Counted from the first letter of the stretch, positions 11,868-22,866 are shown. The stretch is 64,000 nt of DNA from Epiperipatus broadwayi (GCA_028023455.1 JAQFVV010000565.1:62001-126000); one strand, 5' to 3'. Made by a program: numbers and translations. The notes: generated by a model not told the origin, from the sequence alone.

Positions 11868-12345
11868 AAAGTCACGTGACCACCTATTGGTATGCACAAA
11901 AATAGGTAATCATGTGATGTTTTAGTGATTTAAAGCAAATCCTGGCCAAAGGATGATGGTGACTATGGTTATTAAAAAAACAAAGATATCAAAATATAGA
12001 GATACTGAACTAGATTCAGATCTGTATGATTATACAGGCAAATTTTCTCAGATTGAAATCCTGATTGTGTTTTCATTTTGGGCTGATAGCTTAACAGTTA
12101 AAGAAAAGGTAAAAGGTAGTTGCTGGAGGAGAACATTAGGTCTAAAAATCAAGGCACACTACTCCAGATTCAAAGCTCCTCAATAATGAAAACCATAAGC
12201 TAGAAACTAGTCTGAGATTAGATGGAAAGATTGGATAGGAATTGTGATGCACAACCTTTTAACATGTATTAATTAATAGAACACACCAGGAGGCACTGCT
12301 GTGTGTAAAAAAAGTTTTGCTGCTGTTGAGCTCGGATTTAAAATG
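11868..12345 (+). repeat. Diverged R3 fold-back fragment
   Basis: The stretch 12165-12270 ('aaagctcctcaataatgaaaaccataagctagaaactagtct', then 'ggattggata' and 'gatgcacaacc') matches the right arm of R3 elements at 40.8, 45.9 and 49.8 kb. Copies of 'cacgtgacc' and 'atcatgtgatgtt' at 11873-11925 match the outer R3 end motif. The 77-codon frame at 11953-12186 lies inside the repeat and is not a gene. Confidence 0.6.
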
Positions 12346-12550
12346 GTGTCTCCAGTTAAAAATTGATCACTATTAAAGTAATCCTACAACATATTGTTAT
12401 TAGTATTATCCAGAGACAAATAAAAGACAATGTCTTCCCATTTTTTGAAATTCTTTGGTTTTAAATATCTTTTATATTTATTTCAGGCACATGATGTAAA
12501 GATTGGTAAAAAAAAAAAGTACAATAGAATATAGATGTACATAGAAAGTA

Positions 12551-12568
12551 AGAGAGAGCGAGAGATAG

Positions 12569-12621
<53 letters not shown>

Positions 12622-12729
12622 AAAAATAGAGAGAAAGAGAATGAGAGAAAAAGAGAGAGAGCGAGAAAGGGAGAGAAAAAGCGAGAAAGAAAGAAAGAAA
12701 GAGAGAGAAAAAGAAATGAGGAGGAAAGA
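12551..12729. repeat. (GA)n-rich microsatellite
   Basis: Long purine tract of GA and GAAA units, imperfect toward the right. It creates spurious open frames on both strands (Arg/Glu-rich on plus, Ser/Leu-rich on minus). Confidence 0.95.
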
Positions 12730-12739
12730 TAAATGAAAA

Positions 12740-15140
12740 ATAATGACATTAAATTATAGAAATAGAATAAATATTTAAATAAACAGATTATAAAGAAAAT
12801 TTTAAAAATCATTATAAAAAGTAAATGAAGGAAGAATATTTATTATACTGAAATAGAAAAAAGCATTGTAGTGATTTAAAAATGAAGATAAAGAATGGAT
12901 CATAATAGTAAAAAATAGCTTGATATGCTATATAGAGATGCTTTTGAGAGGACAGCAGATGGTGTTTATATATATTAGTCAGAAATTAGATAATGATGTT
13001 ACACTTTGTATCAACAAACTACATTTTGACGCTGATGTAAATAATTTGAAATGCGCTATATTGATGAAAAGTGACAGCTGTCTTATATATATAATTGTAC
13101 TTTTCACATCTAAAAACATACTAGAATCAACATATTTACACATGCTAGATATACGATTCTAATATAAATATTATTTTATTTTAGAGATCAATTAGTAAAA
13201 TAGTTTTAAAAAGCTTTGTCTAGCTTTGCATTTATTTATAAACTATCATTTATAAATACTTTTAAAAATACTAATCAAAGTTATGTAAAAAAGAATTCAA
13301 GTTCCATATCGAAAATTTATATTTATTATTTTCTTACGGAGTCTGCGGAACAGATGAGGAGCAAATATTTAACAGAAGAAAGAATTTCAGGAATGCACTC
13401 TTTAAAAGAGTTAAAAAAAATGTCGAGGGAAAAAAGACATTATATTTTATAATACGTACTTTGTTTTATTAAGCAATTTTATACATGGACTTCAATATTA
13501 TAATAAATAACTGAACTATGAGTTTAATTAAGTACTATATTTAAGAAACAATATACAATTAACTTAAAAAAAGAAAAAAAGAAACTAAATATAGAAAAGC
13601 ACGTGACTCCCATTTTGATTGTTTGGAATTCATTAAGAAAAATTTTAGAAGCCACATAATGAAAAAAATTATGAACCTGATTTATGATCTTTGTTTAACT
13701 GTTGAAAACTTTAAGGGTTTGATATATGACTTCTGGAACAACAAAATAAATAAAATATTTGATACTTAAAAAGTTTAATATTGATAAAATGCATATAATA
13801 CCGTAAAAAATATAAGAACAAAATTGTTTGACTTAAAATATAAAATTAAAAGCATAGACACACGCCATTCATTTTATATCTTTATTTTTCCTTTTTTAAA
13901 ATGCGTAAGGTACATACTTTCTTTAATAAACATTATCATATATGATCAATAACAAATGTTAGAACTATAAAAATAAAAATTTAAATGCTACTGATATACT
14001 ATTTTTTAAAAAAAAAAATACTGAACTAGTCTTCTTCTGTAACAGTGATAGTTTTGATTAAAAGCATATAATCAATAACAATCTTAACATTTAAGAAAAT
14101 ATAACTTCAATATTATCTATAAAATCTATTTCAATTTTTCTTTTTCTATAACAAACTGAAATAAAGCTAGGCTAGACCTATTGATAAAAGAGAGAATAGG
14201 TGAATAGTTAAAATCTTAAACCATATTCCAAAAGATTATTAAAGACCTAGAAAAAGACCATGTGTGGCATGAATTGATAATGGTTGAAAATAATGAGATT
14301 AATGATGGAAAATAGGTTTTAAGAAATTATAAAAGTTAATGTTATTTAAATAAAAGAATTTCCAAAATTGAAAATTAACTGATATGAAGTTCCCTGGTAA
14401 AATTTTAAATAATTAATTAATTGTATAGATTAGATTTAATTAAAACTTAAAATCAGCTTAAATGTACTTCAGAAAGAATTAAAGAGCTGGGCTAATATAA
14501 AAACAATTGTAAAAAAAGAATCTTCATATTTGAGACCATCAGAGAATTTTTGAAAGAAAAAGATGGGTGATGCAGTAGGAGAAAGCATCAAGAACATTAT
14601 CCAGGGAATTGGCTTCTTTAGGTTGATAATCTCAGAAGAAATTTGAAGTTATTGTTTGATCTTCATTGCAATTTTGATAAACTTTAACCTTTTAACCGCT
14701 AATTATATTATTGGTTGTATGAGGTAAAAATCAAATCTTTTAATTGTCCAACTCACAAACTGAAGACAAAGCCTATTGTTAAAACATATTCGCCTATAAT
14801 ATTAAATTCAACTCAGATACGTTTATAAAAAGTATATTATTAATTTTTCAGGTTATGAAGAGAATGAAAGTTCTTTCAAAAATAAATTGCTATTTATTTA
14901 TTCTAAAATATTCAATTTCGGCAACATAAAAGCTATAATATAAACAAAAAGATCGACTTTTACGTTATAGAAAAGTAAATATTTCTTTTTACTACATCTT
15001 CAATATTTTTACTAAAATCTTCAATATTTTTCGAAAATAATTTAGTTTTTTTATTATTCTCTCTGGAAATAATTTTTAATTTCCATAAATATAATTTTAT
15101 AATACTTAAAATTGGATTCGAAATGAAAATCTCAGCGTTT
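12740..15140. other. AT-rich DNA with no recognised gene
   Basis: Frames at 12920-13162 and 13216-13452 are short, lack conserved motifs and have composition typical of random AT-rich sequence. No tRNA, transposon end or tandem repeat was noticed. Confidence 0.5.
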
Positions 15141-15149
15141 TTCTTTATT

Positions 15150-15425
15150 TTCTTTGATCAGGCGGTTTCTTTGTTCTTTCCAGCCAATCAGAATGTCTTT
15201 TTCAGCTGAGAGCTTGCTAAGAACCAATCACAAATAATGTTCTTTCTTTGTTTAGGTTTAAATGCGTTTTTTTTTTATTTTTTACTTGTAAAATAAGTCG
15301 GAAGAGGTCACCATCTTACAGAACTTTTAAAAACCTCTTCAAAACGTATCGAACAAATTTTTTAGCATAAGAATCGGCTGAGTTAGAGTGACGTCAGATG
15401 TCTACGAGGAGCCTCGTAAAAAACA
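15150..15425 (+). promoter_or_regulatory. Promoter-like island: two CCAAT boxes and a CRE
   Basis: In a locally GC-richer stretch there are AGCCAATCAG (CCAAT 15184-15188) and AACCAATCAC (15224-15228), both on the plus strand 40 bp apart. A perfect cAMP-response palindrome TGACGTCA lies at 15389-15396. I see no TATA box at a standard distance and no coding frame downstream. It could be a host gene promoter or an old LTR. Confidence 0.4.
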
Positions 15426-15654
15426 GTCTTTTGGTTAAGAGCCATGTAGACTATAAGGGCAATATTGAAATATAACACTAATCATATTTATTTATAAGTA
15501 TCTGGGTATAGTGACTTGTTAAATCCTATTTGATATATAGGTTCTAATAACAGTGTGTGTATGTACATGTATACTACATATTATCAAGTAATAAAAATAA
15601 TGAATTACAAAGGTGCTAATATTTATAAAACTATAATACACCATAAAAGTACTT

Positions 15655-15795
15655 TGAGTTAATTTCTTAACCTTCTTCAACTGAAAGACATTTTAATTCA
15701 AATACAGTGGATGTAAATGTGATCGAGTCATATCTCAAGATTCCCAAATTTTAACATTAGCAAATTTTCAATTAATTATAGATATTCCATTTCAA
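15655..15795. repeat. R6 dispersed repeat
   Basis: 'ttcttaaccttcttcaactgaaa', 'aatacagtgga' and 'catatctcaagattcccaaattttaacattag' are found inverted at about 20930-21060. This gives two copies in opposite orientation. Confidence 0.75.
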
Positions 15796-16199
15796 TTTAC
15801 AAAAATTGTCTCCTTAATCTTTATTTTATTATGTTTTTTTTTTCTCATAAAGAATCTTAGCATTTTTAAGAATAAAACTGAAGGTAAACTCACATAGATT
15901 TTTTCAAGGTCCAAGAAAACCTAAGCTGTTATTAAATCATTATTATTTTTCTTTTTTACATCTATATAACAATTGATGTTTTTTAAATCTTTTCTAAGAC
16001 TACATCTTGATTTCCCTATGTATGAAGCTGTACACTTACATAAAATACTTTTTTGTTAGAAAGGTATAATATTTTTTGAATTCTTTATGATAATAAAACA
16101 TATAATAAATCTTTATATATATATGTTTAAAAAAATTAGCATTAGCATTTGACACATGTGGAATATAAATCTATTTTTTGCCACCCCCTTTAAAATTTG

Positions 16200-16490
16200 A
16201 AATACAGGCATTTTATACCTGGAATTTAATTGTAAATATAGGAGATTTGAATTCAGACTTTCAAACAACCTTCAACTATCCAAGCTATCTCATACTACTA
16301 ATGCACATGACCACAGACATGTAGAAAAGATAAATAATCACCAATATATGTATTTTGTGCTGAACCAGCACTCATCAGTTGGTACAGATTATCATATCTC
16401 ACATACATATATAATCAGTGCTCAGTTTACATTAAGATAACACATTTTTATATTTTAATGGACAGGCTTCAATCTACTCATTCAGCATAA
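16200..16490 (-). repeat. R1 dispersed repeat, minus orientation
   Basis: It contains 'atacaggcattttatacctggaatttaattgtaaatata' at its left edge. This is the undisturbed version of the site split by the hairpin at 18.8 kb. 'tgaaccagcactcatcagttggt' and 'tttaatggacaggcttcaat' follow. It ends near 16490. Confidence 0.85.
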
Positions 16491-16541
16491 TATATATATT
16501 GAAGCAATGGCTCTGAAGCCCGATCCATGCTTCACATCTTC

Positions 16542-16584
16542 CTATAAACTTAATTAGTATTGTAGACCTGAATTAAGTTTATAG
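16542..16584. repeat. Small palindrome
   Basis: 14-bp perfect arms 16542-16555 and 16571-16584 (ctataaacttaatt / aattaagtttatag) separated by 15 bp. No T run follows, so it is not obviously a terminator. Confidence 0.85.
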
Positions 16585-17079
16585 TTCAATATCAGCAGGG
16601 TTTTGCATTAGAGTTAAAAATAATTATGCTTATCAAATGTGTATTACATTTAAATATTTTGTTTTAAATAAATTTCATTCTATTAATAAAAATTGCTTAA
16701 CCTATTAGTCAAACATATATATACATCTAGCGTATATATATATATATGAGTTAATGCAAAATTCTGCTGAAATAAAATGCTTATTCTACTATAAAAAATA
16801 ATAATATATTGTTGTTAAAATTTTGTTAAAATATTTAGTATGATTTGATTTTGAGATAAGCCCGCCAACATTTTCTAAAAGAATGTATAGTTTTGATTAG
16901 TGAGCCATTCAAGTCTAATTAAAGATGGCCTTCTCTTTCTTTCTTTTTAATTAATAGAATTCAAACTTTAAAGAAAGAAATCTAGAGTAAAAAAGTAAAA
17001 GTTATTTTTAGAAAATGTTATTTTGAAACAAAGGAGCATGGGGAGGCTTATCAAGATCTCAGATCATACAAACAATAGA

Positions 17080-17715
17080 AGGTAGCTGACAGAGAGGGTA
17101 TAAATAGAAGTGAGAACAAAAGACTAGATTATTCAGATTTTTCTTTTTGAAGGAGTCAGATTATTCAGATTTTTCCTTTGGAAGGATTCAGTATTCAGAT
17201 TTTCCCTTTGAAGGATTCATTTATTCAGATTTTCCTTTCGAAGGATTCCATTGATTCAGATTTTGCTTTTGAAGGATTCATTCAGAGTTTTCTTGCTGGT
17301 TATTCCAAGTTTCCGTGAGAGTGCCTTCATATTTCTTTTTGGTGAACTCTCTCCGATTTGCTTCACATTTAGCTTGTGCTCAAAAAAGTTATACAGCTGT
17401 CGTTTTCAAATAATGGAGAAGTTTGAACATGCTCCAGTTAAAAGCCATAGTATTTTGAAGGAAATGAATATGCTCGGCTAGGCAAATAAATAGCTTTGCC
17501 TATCGCCAAGGTTCCTGAATACCACCCAAAATGCCATAGTATCCACTCAATCGTCATCTGAACTCTGTGCCGTGTCTGGAAAACTTTTCGTGAAACCATA
17601 CTACATTTCTTCATTGTCCGGACAAATACCTGTCAACGGTCGGATCAAGCCACGAACGCCGTAGGGAACATGACCAAGGAAAAAGGACGGTAATCGTATC
17701 TCCTCTATTGAACTA
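17080..17715 (+). promoter_or_regulatory. GC-richer promoter-like segment with TATA box (possible LTR or gene 5' end)
   Basis: This stretch is clearly less AT-rich than its surroundings. A good TATA box, GGGTATAAATAGAAG, lies near 17096-17110. Just downstream is a tandem repeat, and then 17300-17710 has mixed composition including TGTCCGGACA (10-bp palindrome, about 17615). No frame longer than 76 codons exists and I recognise no peptide. The layout of TATA box, untranslated leader and GC-richer tail is compatible with a solo LTR or a first exon; I cannot tell which. Confidence 0.4.
17127..17290. repeat. ~33-bp tandem repeat, five copies
   Basis: The unit 'ttattcagattttt-cctttgaaggattca' occurs five times with small changes, immediately downstream of the TATA-like box. 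Confidence 0.9.
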
Positions 17716-17719
17716 TTTC

Positions 17720-18480
17720 TTATGCTACCTTTTGTTTATATTTTTTTTTTAATTGCTTCATTGAATTATATGTATTTGTTGATGTAACCATTTTTATTAG
17801 ACTAGTCTTAATTATATATATTATGTGATCATCTATCTATATTTAACCTTTTCCCTTCGCTATTCTTCCTTACTAACCTGTGTAAATATTTAATATTCCA
17901 TTGCGGTTAAGTTTAATAGTTAATTTTTGTTCATTTAAAATCTCTTTCCGGTTTTATTTATGTTTGTAAATTAAATTGGAGTCAGTTTCTTTTGTGTGCC
18001 AACTTGATCTCTATGATAACGCCTTTTTTGTCCGCCATTAGCTTTACGTATATCTGATTTAACTATATACATTTTAAATAATTTTTAAACACTGTTTGTA
18101 GCACAAAGCAATTAGAAATGCTTTGCGAAAGATTCTTTTTTTATCGTACTTTATCAAGAAGATCGAGTTGACAATTTTATTAAAATTGGGAAAAGATTTA
18201 GACCGCAAACCTATTAATCCGTTTTTATTGTCTAATTAGTTTGTTTCATTAATTTAGAGGAATAGCGGAGGCCATTAAATCATTATTCATATTTTAAAGC
18301 CATTAATTAAACATATTATTTAACTATCAAAAGCTTGAGTTTCCTAATTTTATTATAATGCTTTATTTTACTTTTCTAATGATCCAGGCACGCAAAGCAC
18401 CTATTTCTTAGTACTTGCACATTTAACTATTTAGTTCCGTAAGTTTCCTGTCCATGTTTCTTTCCACTGATGCTAAGCTG
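17720..18480. other. No gene recognised
   Basis: AT-rich with scattered slightly GC-richer stretches (about 18000-18050, 18420-18480). No conserved peptide was found. Confidence 0.45.
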
Positions 18481-18524
18481 TCGCCGGTTGAAAAATAATT
18501 TATGCATGGCTCAGATAGTGTTGT

Positions 18525-18660
18525 TTGTTTGTGATCAGGCCTCGAGAATAGGCGAATGGGCAGAGGTCATAGTATTCTTGATTTAATATCTCGCGTATGA
18601 GTGGCCCTGAGGTACCTTCGCCTAGTATTCGAACTGGGTTAAGCCAACATACATCATCTG
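18525..18660. other. GC-richer stem-loop-forming segment
   Basis: 'gtgatcaggcctcgag' is followed by 'taggcgaatgg' and, about 80 bp on, its partner 'ccttcgccta'. The 11-mer 'gtgatcaggcc' recurs at 63839 near another hairpin-capable segment. Function unknown. Confidence 0.35.
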
Positions 18661-18664
18661 ACTG

Positions 18665-19200
18665 TCACTATATATATATATATTGGTGATTATTTATCTT
18701 TTCTACATGTGTGTGGTCATGTGTATTAGTAGTATGGCATAGCTTGAATAGATGAAAGTTGCTTGAAACTCTGAGTTCAAATCTCCTGTATTTACAATTA
18801 AGTTCCAGTTTAAATATGAAATGGAATATTTATTAGGAACATTGCCTTTTAAAACTGGTAAATTTTCAGTCCTTTTTGTGGTCATTTGCGGTAATACTTT
18901 ATATATAGCCCAGGATATATTTTTCTGCTCAAACAGGCTTTTCATCTTGAGCCAGCATTTGGCTCAAGATGAAAAGCCTGTTTGAGCAGAAAAATATATC
19001 CTGGGCTATATATAAAGTATTACCGCAAATGACCACAAAAAGGACTGAAAATTTACCAGTTTTAAAAGGCAATGTTCCTAATAAATATTCCATTTCATAA
19101 TCAAGTTCCAGGTATAAGAATGCCTGTATTTCAAATCTTACACATTAAGCCTGCATTCTGCCTATCCATCTTCTATGTATTTAAATGGATACTGTACTAT
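18665..19200 (+). repeat. R1 dispersed repeat interrupted by a hairpin insertion
   Basis: R1 sequence from about 18682 ('ttggtgattatttatcttttctacatg') to 18808 resumes at 19112 ('gtataagaatgcctgtatttcaaatc'). The uninterrupted order is seen in the inverted R1 copy at 16200. The insertion is 18809-19102, listed separately. Confidence 0.85.
18800..19111. mobile_element. Perfect 138-bp hairpin element with 9-bp target duplication
   Basis: The arms 18816-18953 and 18961-19098 read as exact inverted complements, separated only by the 7 nt 'agcattt'. The inserted segment (18809-19102, 294 bp) has short non-palindromic ends (7 and 4 nt). It is flanked by direct copies of aagttccag at 18800-18808 and 19103-19111. 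The parent R1 sequence has one copy of that site (inverted at 16238-16246, as ctggaattt). A 9-bp duplication fits Mutator-like or fold-back cut-and-paste elements. There is no coding capacity; the 80-codon frame at 18703-18945 is incidental. Confidence 0.92.
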
Positions 19201-19565
19201 ACACAAGGTGTCAGAGTGACTTGAAGTCAACATGGATATAACAACAATATTGGCATCAGCATAGGATTTGGGCATTCTATCATCAGATTTTCAATGGTAT
19301 GGATGGCTGAAGGGTTGGAGATTGGAGTAGATTGAAGCCTGTCCATTAAAGTATAAAGATTTGCTATCTTAATATAAACAACACTGATTATATATGTGTG
19401 GAAGATAATAATCTGGACCAACTGATGAGTGCTGGTTCAGCATGAAATATATATATTGGTGATTATTTATCTTTTCTACATGTGTGTGGTCATGTGTATT
19501 AGTAGTATGAGATAGTTTGGATAGTTGAAGGCTGGTTGAAAGTCTGCATTTAAATCCCCTATGTT
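19200..19565 (+). repeat. R1 dispersed repeat, plus orientation
   Basis: A clean single-orientation copy in tandem with the preceding one. It runs from 'gtcagagtgacttgaagtcaacatgg' through 'gaagcctgtccattaaag' and 'ctgatgagtgctggttcagcatgaaatat' to a B-box-like 'gcatttaaatcccc'. Confidence 0.88.
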
Positions 19566-19814
19566 TACATTCTCTTTAAAGTAATATATTTCATTTTAAA
19601 TTTACATAAAGCACAATTAATTTGTTTAGCATTATTATTTGTTCACAAACAAAATTGTCGTCAAGATATTGATAATGTTTTGGTTTGTGAACTCGATACA
19701 TAGTATAAATTGTCTTACAAACTTAATTTTAAACGTTGCATATTTGGTTAATATTCTGTAATTCAGTACTAGCACTATAAACACATAAACACAAAGCTAA
19801 TATTTAATATCTTA

Positions 19815-20129
19815 TTAAGCAATAGGCTGAGTGCTTTCAAGAGTCACAGCTCTCATAATCATAGCTCTTTGTGAAGTAACTGTTTGTCCAATATTATGCA
19901 AATTTATGCAAAGTTCAAGTATTCCATTTCCTGGATATAGAATAACATATTTCCTTTCTGTTAATGGCATTGCTGTCAATTGCGATAAAGCAGGTCTCTT
20001 ATCTTTCTTCTCAAATCGTTTCCCTCTCTGAAGGCTAAGCTGATTATTTGCATCCACATGGATGTCCTGCAAGCTTTTGGTGCTGTGTGCAAATGTATGT
20101 GTGCTGGATCTGATTGTGCCTTCATATAC
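19815..20129 (-). CDS. Candidate exon of an unrecognised protein
   Basis: On the minus strand the frame is open from about 20129 to a TAA at 19817-19815, roughly 104 codons. The peptide is mixed in composition, unlike random AT-rich frames here: charged and polar residues are spread evenly, with segments such as QDIHVDANNQLSLQRGKRF, KDKRPALSQLTAMPLTERK and ELCINLHNIGQTVTSQRAM. No ATG opens it, so it would be a terminal exon entered by splicing. The only nearby AG acceptors (rc of about 20122 or 20171) have weak pyrimidine tracts. It could equally be a processed-pseudogene fragment. I do not recognise the family. It is not part of any repeat seen elsewhere in the window. Confidence 0.4.
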   Translation of the reverse strand, partial: VYEGTIRSSTHTFAHSTKSLQDIHVDANNQLSLQRGKRFEKKDKRPALSQLTAMPLTERKYVILYPGNGILELCINLHNIGQTVTSQRAMIMRAVTLESTQPIA

Positions 20130-20388
20130 AATTATTTATGTTGAGATAATCTAATTTCCAGTGCTGCTTTGGTTTCTCCATAATATGAGGCTTTACAATT
20201 TTTGTCAGAGCATAAGATATTGTAGTGCTTGTGGAATTGGAATGAGTGTTAATACATCTTTTGTGTTATTGATTAGTCTGTTGGAAGTAGGAGGGGTGTG
20301 AAAGCACAACTGAAAGCTTCTATTGAAAACTGAATAAAATTTTTTGTGCATATTTGGCATGTATGGCAATAATAACCTCTGTCTATCC

Positions 20389-20481
20389 ACATTGGTGGCC
20401 TAGTGGTTAGCATAGCTGCCTTCCAAGCAGCTGCCCTGAGTTTGCTTCCAGGTCAATGCATTTGACATATGAAAAAAAAAG
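20389..20481 (+). repeat. tRNA-Gly-like SINE with A tail
   Basis: The head begins 'cattggtggcctagtggttag', has anticodon arm CTGCC-TTCCAA-GCAG and a decayed B box 'gagtttgcttcc'. It ends with the shared tail 'catttgacatatg' and nine A residues. The T arm is mismatched, so it is not a functional tRNA. Confidence 0.88.
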
Positions 20482-20489
20482 TATTTCTA

Positions 20490-20925
20490 TTCCATATGTG
20501 TCAAATATTCAAAGTAAATTTTTAAAAATATATATCAAGATTTGTTTAATGCTTCATTTTGTGTTCCACATAATATTAATAGATTGGTAAATAATTCAAA
20601 ATTATTATACCTTTTAAACAAAAAAGTAATATTATTTTTCAAATGTTATGAAAGAGCATGGTTTCATGCATTGTTGAATGGAGATGTAGAAGAGAATCAA
20701 TTGTTATAAAAACGTATATTAAATAAGATTAAAAGGCATCAATTATTATAAAAACATATAAAAGAGTATAAATGATTTAATAATAGCTTATGTTCTCTTT
20801 GATCATAAAAAACCATGAGTTTATCTTCAATTTTGATCTTGAAATTGCTAAGATTCTTCATGAGGAAAAAATGCATAATAAAGGAGAGATTAAAAAGACA
20901 ATTTTTATAAATAGAAATAGGATAT
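20490..20925. other. No gene recognised
   Basis: AT-rich. Overlapping short frames on both strands (20739-20942, 20790-20972) lack conserved features. Confidence 0.5.
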
Positions 20926-20929
20926 GTAT

Positions 20930-21060
20930 AATTAATCGACAATTTTCTAATGTTAAAATTTGGAAATCTTGAGATATGACTTGATAATGTCTACTTCCAC
21001 TATATTTGAATTTAAATGGTTTTCAGTTGAAGAAGAATAAGAAATTAACTGAGAGAACTT
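20930..21060. repeat. R6 dispersed repeat (inverted relative to 15.7 kb)
   Basis: 'ctaatgttaaaatttggaaatcttgagatatgac', 'tccactatatttgaatt' and 'cagttgaagaagaataagaaatta' are the complement of the 15655-15795 copy. Confidence 0.75.
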
Positions 21061-21204
21061 CTGTTCCTTGTTATAGTTTTTATAAATATATTATCACCAT
21101 TATATTCCATTATTTTTATTATAATATTTATGCCACGATAGACATTTTATTTTATTTACATATAGTATCAAGTATATTAAACTTATATATATATCATTAA
21201 AAAC

Positions 21205-21310
21205 CACTCAACACTTAGACAATCCCAATACCAATAACATTCAACAATTTAAAACTGTTGTCAAGGCAACCACCTTTTAAGACTTATAATTACATTTATA
21301 TATATAATAC
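21205..21310 (-). repeat. R4 dispersed repeat carrying an X-box-like motif
   Basis: The complement of this segment shares 'ggttgccttgacaacagttt', 'attgttgaatgttatt' and 'gtctaagtgttga' with the copies at 25.1, 38.8 and 39.1 kb. The palindromic core GTTGTCAAGGCAAC is at 21257-21270. Confidence 0.75.
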
Positions 21311-21375
21311 AAATAAAATGTCCGTTAATTAAAAAACTATTGCAATAAAAAAATAATGGTAATAAACTATTATAA

Positions 21376-21551
21376 ACAGTCTTTCAATCTGAAGAAGTAC
21401 TTTCGGTTAATTCCTTAACCTGCCTCAATTGCCATTAATTTCAAAAAACAAAATGGAAACAAATGTCACTCCATTTTGTTATCTGAATTTAACAGCAGCT
21501 GAGACAGGTTAAGGAATTATCCAAAAGTACTTTTACAGATTGAAAAACTGT
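21376..21551. repeat. 47-bp-arm imperfect inverted repeat
   Basis: The arms 21376-21422 and 21505-21551 share 'tcaatctg', 'agtacttt' and 'ttaattccttaacctg' as inverted complements with several mismatches. The motif 'agtactttgagttaatttcttaacc' at 15650 is the same arm, linking it to R6. Confidence 0.8.
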
Positions 21552-21987
21552 GTAATCTTATAATTGAATATTTATAAATACCGTAATTAGATATATGTAA
21601 AGTATAACTTTAAAAATTTTATCCACTTAGGAGCACTTTCGACTATCCTCATATTCTTTGTCAACTAACACTTTGAAAGGTTAACATTCCCACAATTCGA
21701 TGATCTTAACATTTGCTACCTGTCTGTTAATTAAGTTTTGTTTGTACTTGTATATCTATCTTTTATTTTCCTTTTGTTGTTATTTTTTTCAATTTGCAAT
21801 ATTTTATAATATTATTGCATATATATATACTAGATTGTGATCAGCCTTCTTGTAACCTCTGTCACCCAATTCCTTTGGAGTTTATTCTCCTTGATCCCAC
21901 CTTTTTGGCAGCAAGACCACTTCTAAGCACTCTTTTAACAAAACATATTTATTTATAACAGTTCTTTCCATACAACATTTCTTATAT

Positions 21988-22478
21988 ATTAAACATGCAC
22001 ATACTACTAGAGAAAAGACAATTATTGGTACTGTAGTGTATCCATACATTCCAAAAATAGCAGACAAATTAGGAAAAATCTGCAATCAGTATAACATCAG
22101 AACAGCTTTTCAGAGCCATACCACACTACGAGGAATTCTAACATCTACAAAGCCTAAACTTGAAATGCTGCAAAGAAAAAACTGCATCTATGAAATACCA
22201 TGTGAATGTGGAAGAACATATATTGGTGAGACCAGCCGTCCCATTCAAAAGTGCTTGCAAGAACATAAACTGATGATTAGAAGAGAGAAAACAGATGTGT
22301 CTAAGGTAGCAGACCATGTATGGACCAATGAACATACATTCAATTGGGAAAATACAAAAATATTGGATAAAGAAGAAAAGGTACAAAGAAGAAAATTTAA
22401 AGAAGCTGCTCATATAATCCCATAAGCCAACCTAGTGTGACTATACATAATGTATGGAAATCACTAATCAAAAATCAC
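21988..22478 (+). pseudogene. Penelope-like element C-terminal fragment (GIY-YIG endonuclease)
   Basis: The open frame 22036-22425 (129 codons) encodes the GIY-YIG nuclease domain of a Penelope-like retroelement: ICNQYNIRTAF linker, then CIYEIPCECGRTYIGETSRPIQ. The two half-motifs IYxIxC and YIGET have conserved spacing, and a downstream helix ends KEAAHI. The related frame extends upstream to about 21988 (HAHTTREKT). After the stop at 22423-22425, a one-base shift gives ISQPSVTIHNVWKSL to about 22478, the usual closing segment. The RT domain is missing, so the copy is 5'-truncated. The acidic residue late in the domain may be displaced (KILDKEE). A tRNA-headed repeat with a hammerhead-like core follows at 22.56 kb. 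Confidence 0.9.
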
Positions 22479-22676
22479 TAATCAACTTTGCTCTGAGGAA
22501 AAAGTGGAGAAATCAGGAGGAACCTCATAGATAAGTATATGAAATTACTACATACTGTTGCCTTTGGCAGGATGGCTCAGTTGGTTAGAGCGTTACCTTA
22601 AATTTCAATAATCAAGAATCTAAGGACCCAGGTTCGAATCCCATGCTAGTACTGTCACTGGTCAGGCCAGCAACAC

Positions 22677-22710
22677 CTGAAGAAGAGGGGAGAAAAATAC
22701 CTCTCGAAAC
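22677..22710 (+). ncRNA. Candidate hammerhead-ribozyme-like core
   Basis: CTGAAGA at 22677-22683 fits the hammerhead box CUGANGA. A 5-bp stem follows (agagg 22684-22688 with cctct 22700-22704) and then CGAAAC at 22705-22710, fitting the GAAA box. Hammerhead motifs are known in Penelope-like elements. I could not convincingly pair stems I and III or place a cleavage triplet, and there is one extra C next to GAAA, so activity is unproven. Confidence 0.35.
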
Positions 22711-22713
22711 GTT

Positions 22714-22866
22714 GTGCATATACTAACCTGTTTGCTGTGATATTACTAACAGTTAGTGCATATACTAACCTGTTTGCTGTGATATTATTAACATTTGTTT
22801 GCTGTGATATTACTAACAGTTGGTGCATATACTAACCTGTTTGCTGTGATATTACTAACAGTTGAA
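22714..22866. repeat. ~43-61 bp tandem repeat, about three copies
   Basis: The unit 'tgcatatactaacctgtttgctgtgatattactaacagtt' is repeated, with an extra partial copy ('tttgctgtgatattactaacag') in the middle. Confidence 0.92.

Noticed and set aside
12483-12812. Arg/Glu-rich and Ser/Leu-rich frames of 65-109 codons
   Set aside because: Produced by the (GA)n microsatellite.
22566-22650. Functional tRNA gene (good A and B boxes)
   Set aside because: The acceptor ends do not pair, the anticodon arm is not credible, and the sequence is the head of a multi-copy repeat.
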